Shown here in pieces: positions 52,506-59,789 of a DNA stretch of 64,000 bases (positions are counted from its first letter, which is position 1; each line of letters opens with the position of its first letter). The notes under the pieces were generated by a model that did no database searches, had not been told where the DNA came from, and saw only the letters and a program-made list of their open reading frames with translations. The position numbers and the translations under genes are program-made. Source of the stretch: Mycolicibacterium lacusdiani (GTDB lineage: Bacteria; Actinomycetota; Actinomycetes; Mycobacteriales; Mycobacteriaceae). The stretch lies in assembly GCF_021916785.1 (NCBI RefSeq), contig NZ_JAKCFC010000009.1, forward strand, positions 62,001 to 126,000, written 5' to 3'.

Positions 52506-53528
52506 ATGACCGACCGCACGCCTCATCTACGACCGGTGCGCGAGGTCACCCCGACACTGCACTACCGGACCATCCACGGGTATCGCCGCGCGTTTCGCGT
52601 GGCGGGGTCCGGTCCGGCGATCCTGCTGATCCACGGCATCGGCGACAACTCGACGACGTGGAGCACGGTGCAGTCCGCGCTCGCGCAGCGGTTCACGGTG
52701 ATCGCCCCCGATCTGCTCGGCCACGGCAAGTCCGACAAGCCACGGGCGGACTACTCGGTGGCGGCGTACGCCAACGGGATGCGCGACCTGCTCAGCGTTC
52801 TCGACGTCGAGCGGGTGACCGTGGTGGGGCATTCGCTGGGCGGTGGCGTCGCGATGCAGTTCGCCTATCAGTTCCCCCAGTTGGTCGACCGCCTGATCCT
52901 CGTCGGTGCGGGAGGCGTCACCAAGGACGTCAACGTGGCGTTGCGCATCGCCGCCATGCCGATGGGCACCGAAGCGCTGGCCCTGCTGCGGCTACCGCTG
53001 GTGCTGCCTGCGCTGCAGGCGGTGGGCCGCGTGGGCGGCGCGCTGCTCGGCAAGACAGCGGCGGGCCGCGACATCCCCGACATGCTCCGCATCCTGGCCG
53101 ACCTGCCCGAGCCGACCGCGTCCTCCGCGTTCGCTCGCACGCTGCGTGCCGTGGTGGACTGGCGCGGCCAGGTGGTCACGATGCTGGACCGCTGTTACCT
53201 GACCGAATCCGTTCCCGTGCAACTCATCTGGGGCTCGCACGATTCGGTGATCCCCGTCGGCCACGCCAGGATGGCCCACTCGGCGATGCCGGGTTCCCGA
53301 CTCGAGGTGTTCGACGGATCGGGCCACTTCCCCTTCCACGACGACCCCGACCGGTTCGTGGAGGTCGTCGAGAAGTTCATCGACTCCACCGAACCCGCGG
53401 TCTACGACCAGGATCTGCTGCGCAACCTGCTGCGCGCGGGCATCAGCGAGCAGACCATCACCGGCTCGGTGGGCACCCGTGTCGCGGTACTCGACGCGAT
53501 GGGAGCCGACGAGCGCAGCGCCACCTGA
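52506..53528 (+). CDS. Alpha/beta hydrolase (Rv2715-like)
   Basis: A 340-residue serine hydrolase. The oxyanion loop is LLIHGIGDNSTTW, the nucleophile elbow VVGHSLGGGVAMQFAYQ, the acid in WGSHDSVIPVGHA and the His in GSGHFPFHDDPDRF. The C-terminal 60 residues (after the fold) are helical. It starts 11 bases after the PAC2 gene and is probably in one operon with it. Esterase or lipase activity is likely, substrate unknown. Confidence 0.87.
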   Translation: MTDRTPHLRPVREVTPTLHYRTIHGYRRAFRVAGSGPAILLIHGIGDNSTTWSTVQSALAQRFTVIAPDLLGHGKSDKPRADYSVAAYANGMRDLLSVLDVERVTVVGHSLGGGVAMQFAYQFPQLVDRLILVGAGGVTKDVNVALRIAAMPMGTEALALLRLPLVLPALQAVGRVGGALLGKTAAGRDIPDMLRILADLPEPTASSAFARTLRAVVDWRGQVVTMLDRCYLTESVPVQLIWGSHDSVIPVGHARMAHSAMPGSRLEVFDGSGHFPFHDDPDRFVEVVEKFIDSTEPAVYDQDLLRNLLRAGISEQTITGSVGTRVAVLDAMGADERSAT

Positions 53529-53557
53529 GGCGCTTCGAAACGTCGTAGCATCGGAGC

Positions 53558-54256
53558 ATGGCGATCGACGTGACAGTGCTGCGTGTGTTCACCGACTCCG
53601 AGGGCAACTACGGCAACCCACTGGGCGTGGTGGACGCCGCGGCTGCGCCGCCGTCCGAACGGCAGCGCATCGCGACCGAACTCGGATACAGCGAGACGAT
53701 CTTCATCGACCTGCCCGCCGCGGGAGCGGCGACGGCGCGGGCGCACATCTTCACTCCCGCAACGGAATTGCCGTTCGCGGGCCACCCGACTGTGGGTGCG
53801 GCGTGGTGGCTCCATCGACGCGGCACCCCGGTGCGTACGTTGCAGGTGCCCGCCGGCATCGTCGGAGTGTCCTACGACGACGGAGCCGACGGCGAGATGG
53901 CGATCATCCGGGCCCGTTCGGACTGGGCGCCGGACTTCTCGATCTACGACATGGCCTCGGTCGACGAAGTACTCACCGCCGACCCCGACGACTACACCGA
54001 GGACGTCGAGCACTACCTGTGGGCCTGGATCGACCGGGAGGCGGGAACCATCCGGTCCCGGATGTTCGCCAGCCATCTCGGCATCCCGGAGGACGAAGCC
54101 ACCGGAGCCGCCGCGGTGCGCATCACCGATCACCTGAGCCGCGATCTGCTCATCACCCAGGGCGAGGGGTCGCAGATCCGTACGTGGTGGGATCCCGAGG
54201 GCTGGGTGAAGGTGGCCGGCCGGGTGGTCGACGACGGCGTCAGGCAGATCGACTAG
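53558..54256 (+). CDS. PhzF-family protein (Rv2716-like)
   Basis: A 232-residue PhzF/DapF-like-fold protein. VLRVFTDSEGNYGNPLGVV, the catalytic-type Glu in ELGYSETIFIDLP, FTPATELPFAGHPTVGAAWW and the C-terminal glycine-rich EDEATGAAAVRITDHL are typical. It is shorter than the 280-residue norm, as in the mycobacterial member. An isomerase or cyclase activity is possible; no substrate is known. It ends 16 bases before the nrdR stop; the DUF1794 gene I recall between them in M. tuberculosis (Rv2717c) is absent. Confidence 0.85.
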   Translation: MAIDVTVLRVFTDSEGNYGNPLGVVDAAAAPPSERQRIATELGYSETIFIDLPAAGAATARAHIFTPATELPFAGHPTVGAAWWLHRRGTPVRTLQVPAGIVGVSYDDGADGEMAIIRARSDWAPDFSIYDMASVDEVLTADPDDYTEDVEHYLWAWIDREAGTIRSRMFASHLGIPEDEATGAAAVRITDHLSRDLLITQGEGSQIRTWWDPEGWVKVAGRVVDDGVRQID

Positions 54257-54272
54257 CGGCGAGCCGAGCGGG

Positions 54273-54737
54273 TCAGCTCGGCGAGGCGACCTGACGGTGG
54301 GCCCGTAGGGCCTCGATCTCGCGTTCGAAGTCCTCGGCGGAGGAGAACGAGCGGTAGACGGAGGCGAAGCGCAGGTAGGCGACCTCGTCGAGGTCGCGCA
54401 GCGGGCCCAGGATCGCGAGGCCGACCTCGTTGCTGGGGACTTCGGGCGATCCGGTGGAGCGCACGGCGTCCTCCACCTTCTGCGCGAGGACGTTCAGCGC
54501 GTCGTCGTCGACGTCGCGGCCCTGGCAGGCACGCCGCACGCCCTTGATGACCTTCTCGCGGCTGAACGGTTCGGTGACGCCGCTGCGCTTGACCACCGCC
54601 AGCACCGCGGTCTCGACCGTGGTGAACCTCTTGCCGCACTCGGGGCACGACCGGCGCCTGCGGATCGCCTGGCCCTCGTCGGCCTCGCGCGAGTCGACGA
54701 CACGGGAGTCGGGATGACGACAGAAGGGACAGTGCAC
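54273..54737 (-). CDS. nrdR: Ribonucleotide reductase repressor NrdR
   Basis: A 154-residue repressor. The N-terminal zinc ribbon has CPFCRHPDSRVVDSR and CPECGKRF; the ATP-cone domain follows (VVKRSGVTEPFSREKVIKGV ... RSFSSAEDFEREIEAL). It senses dATP/ATP and represses nrd operons. The GTG at 54737 (MHCPFCRHPD) is the conserved start; the frame to 55637 is a shadow of chiZ/lexA. Confidence 0.95.
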   Translation of the reverse strand: MHCPFCRHPDSRVVDSREADEGQAIRRRRSCPECGKRFTTVETAVLAVVKRSGVTEPFSREKVIKGVRRACQGRDVDDDALNVLAQKVEDAVRSTGSPEVPSNEVGLAILGPLRDLDEVAYLRFASVYRSFSSAEDFEREIEALRAHRQVASPS

Positions 54738-54832
54738 AACCGCTCCTTCGCCGCGTATGTCGAGTCCGGGCGCCCCGGCCACATACGAGCGTACCGATTG
54801 ACGGCAGCGGAAATCACGGCGCATGGCGCGGA

Positions 54833-55273
54833 TCAGGCGACGGGTGCGATCAGCGTCTGTCCGGCGTCGACGCCGGCGGAGGAGAGTTCGTTGAGTTCGC
54901 GGATCTGGTCGACGACCGCCGCGACGGGCGCATCGGGTGCCACGCGCTGCGCGAGCTGCTGCAGCGACTCCCCCGTCTGCACCTGGACGACCGCCAGCTG
55001 ACCCGGCGCGGGGGCCTCCGACGGCGCGCCGAACTGCGCGACCAGGCCGAGCCACACCGTGATCGCGGCCGCCACCAGCGCCAGCAGCACCGTGGTGGCG
55101 GGCGTGATCGGCTTGCGGCGGTTGGACGCTCGCGACATCAGCACGCCGGTGCCGCGGTACCGCAGCGGCTCGTTGGCCGGCCTGCGGCGCTGCGGACCGC
55201 GCCGCACGTCGGGGCGCGGCCGCATGGGGCGGGCGACGATTTCGGTGGGGTACTCCCGCGTGATGATGGTCAT
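54833..55273 (-). CDS. chiZ: LysM-domain cell-wall protein ChiZ (Rv2719c-like)
   Basis: A 146-residue single-pass protein. The basic cytosolic tail (RRGPQRRRPANEPLRYRG) precedes one helix (PATTVLLALVAAAITVWLGL) and an external LysM domain (VVQVQTGESLQQLAQRVAPD). The M. tuberculosis protein is an SOS-induced cell-division inhibitor with cell-wall hydrolase activity. ATG 55273 is chosen. It is divergent from lexA, and a degenerate SOS box is upstream. Confidence 0.88.
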   Translation of the reverse strand: MTIITREYPTEIVARPMRPRPDVRRGPQRRRPANEPLRYRGTGVLMSRASNRRKPITPATTVLLALVAAAITVWLGLVAQFGAPSEAPAPGQLAVVQVQTGESLQQLAQRVAPDAPVAAVVDQIRELNELSSAGVDAGQTLIAPVA

Positions 55274-55354
55274 CTCTGGCGCCTTTCGTCCTGTCGTGCA
55301 GTGCCGGTCGTTCGCTACTGTGTTCGAACCATAATCGCTCAAGTGTTCGATGAC

Positions 55355-55370
55355 TAGAACATGTGATCGA
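55355..55370. promoter_or_regulatory. Degenerate SOS (LexA) box upstream of chiZ
   Basis: TAGAAC-ATGT-GATCGA matches the mycobacterial SOS box TCGAAC-N4-GTTCGA in 10 of 12 fixed positions. It sits 82 bases before the chiZ start and fits DNA-damage control of chiZ. Confidence 0.55.
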
Positions 55371-55470
55371 ACTGTTGCAAACGATATCGGCGGGCACCGA
55401 CAAGTCCGTTCGAGTCAATCTCCGGTCGCTCCTCTCTTGCCCTCCGCCGCGAACCCGAGCGCGACACGCG

Positions 55471-55486
55471 TCGAACACATGTTTGA
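55471..55486. promoter_or_regulatory. SOS (LexA) box of lexA
   Basis: TCGAACACATGTTTGA matches the mycobacterial SOS consensus in 11 of 12 fixed positions and lies 33 bases before the lexA ATG, allowing autorepression. Confidence 0.85.
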
Positions 55487-55518
55487 AAAACGCTCCGGAC
55501 CGGACTAGATTCGGCGCC

Positions 55519-56220
55519 ATGAGTGACAGCAGCGACACGCAAGACGGCAGCGAGGCACGTCGCCCAACGGGTGTGGACGCCGCCTTGACCGAGCGACAGC
55601 GCACCATCCTCGACATGATCCGAAACTCGGTGACCACGCGCGGTTATCCCCCGAGCATCCGCGAGATCGGCGACGCCGTCGGCCTGACGTCGACGTCGTC
55701 GGTCGCACACCAGCTGCGCACGCTGGAGCGCAAGGGCTACCTGCGCCGCGACCCGAACCGTCCGCGTGCCGTCGACGTGCGTGGCTCCGAGGACAACGTC
55801 ACTCCGATCGTCGCCACCGACGTCGCAGGTTCGGACTCACTGCCCGAGCCCACCTACGTGCCGGTGCTCGGCCGAATCGCCGCGGGCGGACCGATTCTCG
55901 CCGAACAGGCCGTGGAGGACGTCTTCCCGCTGCCGCGTGAGCTGGTCGGCGAGGGCTCGCTGTTCCTGCTCAAGGTCGTCGGCGAGTCGATGGTCGACGC
56001 CGCGATCTGCGACGGGGACTGGGTCGTCGTCCGCCAACAGAACGTCGCCGACAATGGCGACATCGTCGCGGCCATGATCGACGGCGAGGCGACGGTGAAG
56101 ACCTTCAAGCGGACCCGCGGTCAGGTGTGGCTGATGCCGCACAACCCGGCGTTCGATCCGATTCCCGGCAACGACGCCCAGGTTCTGGGCAAGGTCGTCA
56201 CGGTCATCCGCAAGATCTGA
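55519..56220 (+). CDS. lexA: SOS repressor LexA
   Basis: A 233-residue repressor and self-cleaving protease. Winged HTH: LTERQRTILDMIRNSVTTRG, GYPPSIREIGDAVGLTSTSS. Cleavage site Ala-Gly in GRIAAGGPILA. Catalytic Ser in VVGESMVDAAICDGDWVVV and Lys in GEATVKTFKR. ATG 55519 is the conserved start; the frame upstream reads through the promoter. An SOS box precedes it. Confidence 0.97.
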   Translation: MSDSSDTQDGSEARRPTGVDAALTERQRTILDMIRNSVTTRGYPPSIREIGDAVGLTSTSSVAHQLRTLERKGYLRRDPNRPRAVDVRGSEDNVTPIVATDVAGSDSLPEPTYVPVLGRIAAGGPILAEQAVEDVFPLPRELVGEGSLFLLKVVGESMVDAAICDGDWVVVRQQNVADNGDIVAAMIDGEATVKTFKRTRGQVWLMPHNPAFDPIPGNDAQVLGKVVTVIRKI

Positions 56221-56232
56221 CGACCGCGTGGG

Positions 56233-58362
56233 TCAGCCTCGGGTGAATCCGTTGGTGAGCGCGAATTCCTCGCTGGCGAACCAGATCTCGGCGCGTACCC
56301 GGTCGTACTCCCCGCTGCCGGGCAGCCAGTACAGGCCGGTCTTGGTGTCGGCCTTGATCGGATAGCCGTCGGGCGCATCGAACGGACTGTCGAGGGCCAG
56401 GCGCATCGACGTCTGCGACGGCGCAGTCTCCTCCATCGAGAGCGCGGCGTGCCGACCACTGGGCGGTCCGCTGGCCGGCTCCGCCGCGAGCGCCGTGGTG
56501 TCGGGCTCGTCGAACGACGAGTGCCGGTACTCCGAAGCGGAGGCGAAGGGGTCGATGCCCGTGAACGCCGACGTCCTCTCGCTGCCTGCATCGTCAACCG
56601 ACGCATCGTCGAACGTGTCACTCGGCGTGATGTCGTCCGGTGTCGTGACGTCAGGAGTCTCGTCATCCGGCGTCTCGTCATCCGGGGTCGTGTCATCCGG
56701 TGTCGGAGCGTTTTCGCCCGTGTCATCGGCCCGGGCCACGTCCTCGGCAGTCACCACGCGCGTCGGCGCGGTGTCGATGGCGTCCTGATCCTCGGCGAAG
56801 TTGGCCGGGAACGCCTCGCTCCCCGGCACGCTGCCGGGACCCGACGGCTGGTCGTCGTCGACCGTCATCGCCCACGCGCTCAGCGGAACGTTCGGCGGCT
56901 GGCCGACGGCGGGTCGGTCGTCGGCGGCGGGCATCGGACCGGACTCGAAGTCCTGGTCGTCGTCGAAGTCGTCGTATTCGTCGAAGTGGTTCAGCGGTTC
57001 GCGGTCGTCGGTGCGGCGCCGCACCACGGCCGCCACGATCGCGGCGATGAGCAGCAGCACGGGGATGACGGCCAGTGCCCACCAGTACTTCTGGTACCAC
57101 GGCTGTGCGCCCTCGGCGTCGGAGTCGGCGGCCTGGGGCGCCTGCGGCGCTCCCTGGCCGGGCACCTCGAGCCCTGCCAGTCCCGCCGCCAGGTTCGCCG
57201 GTTCGGTGGTGAACTCGCCGGTGGACCGGTTCCAGGAGATCGCGCCGTTGGCGAACTTCTGGGTGACGACGTCGCCGTCCTCGGTCTGGTCGGCGGTGGG
57301 AGCGCCCAGTTCGCCGGTGGCGCCACCGAGCTTCGCCCAGGCCGCGTTCATCGCACCGCGCACGATCACGGCGCCGAAGTCGGGGGTCCAGAAGATGACC
57401 GGGTTGTCCTCCGCGGTGAAGGAGGCGGTCCTGCTCGCCGGTGCCAGGCCGCCGTCGGCCTCGTTGGCCTTCGGGAAGCCCAGGTCGCTCTCGGGGCCGC
57501 CGACGCTCTCGTACTTCTCGAGCAGCTGGCCGGTGATGACGGTCGCCCCGGTGGCGGGGCTGTAGAAGATCTTGCCCCCGGCGAAGGTCTGCTGGAGACC
57601 GTCGTCGCCCACGGGCTCGGGCGGCCCCTCGGCCGCACCCAGCGGTCCGAGCGGACCCCCTGCGGCGCGTCGGGCGGCGTCGATCTCGGTGTTCGCGTTG
57701 CCCGGGATCTCGAGGCCCTCGAGCTGTGCGGCCAGTTCGGGTGGGGTGGTGGTGAACGTCTTGGTGCTGCGGTCCCAGGAGATCTGGCCACCGGTGAACG
57801 TCTGCGACACCACGTTTCCGCGGTAGACCTCGTCCTCGGTCGGGACGCCGAGGGTGCCCGCCGACCCACCGAGCCGGTCCCACGCCGCGTTGATCGCCCC
57901 GCGCACCACGTGGGCTCCGGTGTCGGGCGTCCAGAAGATCACCGGGTTGTCCGCCGCGCTGAACGTCGTATTGCGGCTGTTCGGCGCGCGCCCCGCGCCT
58001 TCGTCGATGTTCGGGAAGCCGAGGTCGCCGTCGCCGGGGCCGCCGAGCGACAGGTACTTCTCGAGGATCGCGCCCTGCATGATCCGCGCGCCGGTCTCGG
58101 GGGTGAAGTAGATCCTGCCGCTGGCGAAGTTCTGGCCGAATCCCGCGCCGACGGCGTACACGCCGCCGTCCTTGGGACCCAGTGCGCCGGTCGGACCGCC
58201 GCCTGCCTCCCACGCCTGCGTCATCGCCACGTCGGCATCGCCCTCGGGTGAAGCCGATGCGATCGGGATCGCCGGGGCGAACGCAATGACGGCAATCGCC
58301 ATCACAAGCGCGACGCCGGCGCGCCCGATGAGCCTGCCGAGCAGGGTGTGCAGCACAGTCAT
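56233..58362 (-). CDS. LGFP-repeat envelope protein with acidic cytosolic tail
   Basis: A 709-residue protein (Rv2721c-like). A signal peptide or anchor (VALVMAIAVIAFAPAIPIAS) is followed by an external region with about six LGFP-type repeats (LGFPNIDEGAG, LGVPTEDE, LGFPKANE, LGAPTADQ) that bind the cell wall. One membrane helix (WWALAVIPVLLLIAAIVAAVV, about 425) leads into a long acidic cytosolic tail with TPDDE repeats. The last 60 residues (LDSPFDAPDGYPIKADTKTG, GLYWLPGSGEYDRVRAEIWF) form a small folded domain. LGFP repeats are typical of mycolic-acid-layer proteins. Confidence 0.85.
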   Translation of the reverse strand: MTVLHTLLGRLIGRAGVALVMAIAVIAFAPAIPIASASPEGDADVAMTQAWEAGGGPTGALGPKDGGVYAVGAGFGQNFASGRIYFTPETGARIMQGAILEKYLSLGGPGDGDLGFPNIDEGAGRAPNSRNTTFSAADNPVIFWTPDTGAHVVRGAINAAWDRLGGSAGTLGVPTEDEVYRGNVVSQTFTGGQISWDRSTKTFTTTPPELAAQLEGLEIPGNANTEIDAARRAAGGPLGPLGAAEGPPEPVGDDGLQQTFAGGKIFYSPATGATVITGQLLEKYESVGGPESDLGFPKANEADGGLAPASRTASFTAEDNPVIFWTPDFGAVIVRGAMNAAWAKLGGATGELGAPTADQTEDGDVVTQKFANGAISWNRSTGEFTTEPANLAAGLAGLEVPGQGAPQAPQAADSDAEGAQPWYQKYWWALAVIPVLLLIAAIVAAVVRRRTDDREPLNHFDEYDDFDDDQDFESGPMPAADDRPAVGQPPNVPLSAWAMTVDDDQPSGPGSVPGSEAFPANFAEDQDAIDTAPTRVVTAEDVARADDTGENAPTPDDTTPDDETPDDETPDVTTPDDITPSDTFDDASVDDAGSERTSAFTGIDPFASASEYRHSSFDEPDTTALAAEPASGPPSGRHAALSMEETAPSQTSMRLALDSPFDAPDGYPIKADTKTGLYWLPGSGEYDRVRAEIWFASEEFALTNGFTRG
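56627..56701. repeat. 15-bp tandem repeats encoding TPDDE/T pentapeptides
   Basis: Five 15-base units (such as GTCTCGTCATCCGGC) in tandem within the LGFP gene, encoding the acidic PDDTTPDDETPDDETPDV tract on the minus strand. The perfect central copies suggest recent slippage. Confidence 0.8.
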
Positions 58363-58522
58363 CCGTCCTCCCCGCGACCCGCTCGGGGGTTCCCTCGAAG
58401 TATCGCGTCCGTCAACTCTGCGTCAGACGACGTCCATCTTGAGGGATATCCAAGCGTCTGCGGGCAAGTGTCGCGCGACCGGTACCCAATCGACGTCCAG
58501 CGCGCGGGCCCGCCGGGGTGCC

Positions 58523-59686
58523 TCAGACGCCCATGCTGCGGCCGATGATCTCCTTCATGATCTCGGTGGTTCCGCCGTAGATGGTCTGGATCCGGGCGTC
58601 GAGGAACGCCCTGGCCACGGGGTACTCGCGCATGTAGCCGTAGCCGCCGTGCAGCTGCAGACAGCGGTCGTTGAGTCGCACCTGGGTCTCGGTGGCGTAC
58701 CACTTCGCCATGGCTGCCTGCTCGACCGAGAGCTTCTCGTCCAGGTGCAGGCGGAGGAACTCGTCGACCATGATCCGGACCATGGTGGCCTCGGTGGCCA
58801 TCTCGGCCAGCGCGAACCGGCTGTTCTGGAAGCTGCCGATCGGCTTGCCGAACGCCTTGCGCTCCTTGGTGTACTGCAGGGTCTGTTCGAGCACGGCCTC
58901 CATGCCTGCGGCCGCCATCACGGCGATGCTGATGCGCTCCTGCGGCAGGTTCTGCATCAGGTAGACGAAGCCCGAGCCCTCTTCGCCCAGCAGGTTCTCC
59001 GCGGGGACCCGCACGTCGGTGAAGGACAGTTCGGCGGTGTCCTGGGCGTCCAGACCGATCTTGTCGAGGTGGCGGCCGCGCTCGAAGCCCTCCATGCCGC
59101 GCTCGACGACCAGCAGCGAGAAGCCGAGTGCGCCCTTCTCGGGGTCGGTGCACGCCACCACGATCACCAGGTCGGCGTGAACGCCGTTGGTGATGAACGT
59201 CTTCGACCCGTTGAGCACCCAGCTGCCGTCCTCCTGCTTGACGGCGCGGGACTTGATGCCCTGCAGGTCGCTGCCGGTGCCCGGTTCGGTCATGGCGATG
59301 GCGGTGATCAGTTCACCCGAGCAGAACCCGGGCAGCCAGCGCTGCTTCTGCTCCTCGGTCGCCAGGCGCAGGAAATAGGGCGCGATGACGTCGTTCTGCA
59401 GCGAGAAGCCGAGACCGCTGTAGCGGCCTGCGCTGGTCTCCTCGGTGACGATGACGTTGTAGCGGAAGTCGGGGTTGCCGCCGCCGCCGTACTCCTCGGG
59501 CACCGCCATGCCGAGGAAGCCCTGCTTGCCTGCCTCGAGCCAGACGCCGCGGTCGACGATCTTGTTCTTCTCCCACTCGTCGTGGAACGGCGCGACGTGG
59601 CGCTCCAGGAACGAGCGGTAGGACTCGCGGAACATGTCGTGCTCGGCCTCGAACAGCGTGCGATCGAACTTGACGGCCTGGGCCAT
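58523..59686 (-). CDS. fadE20: Acyl-CoA dehydrogenase FadE20
   Basis: A 387-residue flavoprotein for the first step of fatty-acid or related acyl-CoA beta-oxidation. FAD/substrate motifs are ITAIAMTEPGTGSDLQGI and the C-terminal QTIYGGTTEIMKEIIGRSMG; the catalytic base would be in the region LQLHGGYGYMREYPVARAFL. The ATG at 59686 (MAQAVKFDRTLFEAEHDMF) is chosen; the longer frame to 60100 is antisense to the molybdoenzyme gene. A perfect palindrome lies upstream. Confidence 0.93.
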   Translation of the reverse strand: MAQAVKFDRTLFEAEHDMFRESYRSFLERHVAPFHDEWEKNKIVDRGVWLEAGKQGFLGMAVPEEYGGGGNPDFRYNVIVTEETSAGRYSGLGFSLQNDVIAPYFLRLATEEQKQRWLPGFCSGELITAIAMTEPGTGSDLQGIKSRAVKQEDGSWVLNGSKTFITNGVHADLVIVVACTDPEKGALGFSLLVVERGMEGFERGRHLDKIGLDAQDTAELSFTDVRVPAENLLGEEGSGFVYLMQNLPQERISIAVMAAAGMEAVLEQTLQYTKERKAFGKPIGSFQNSRFALAEMATEATMVRIMVDEFLRLHLDEKLSVEQAAMAKWYATETQVRLNDRCLQLHGGYGYMREYPVARAFLDARIQTIYGGTTEIMKEIIGRSMGV

Positions 59687-59734
59687 GGCGGACCTCCGGA
59701 TTGGCGGATGGGATTGCCTTCGACCATATACCAG

Positions 59735-59750
59735 CCAACCGGATGGTTGG
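59735..59750. promoter_or_regulatory. Perfect palindrome in the fadE20/molybdoenzyme divergent promoter
   Basis: CCAACC-GGAT-GGTTGG is a perfect 6-bp inverted repeat centred 56 bases before the fadE20 start and 48 bases before the molybdoenzyme start. TetR-type repressors of acyl-CoA genes often bind such sites, but no regulator is adjacent and identity is unknown. Confidence 0.6.
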
Positions 59751-59789
59751 GACCGGCGGCAACGGTGTGCCGACCCTAGAATCGTCAGA

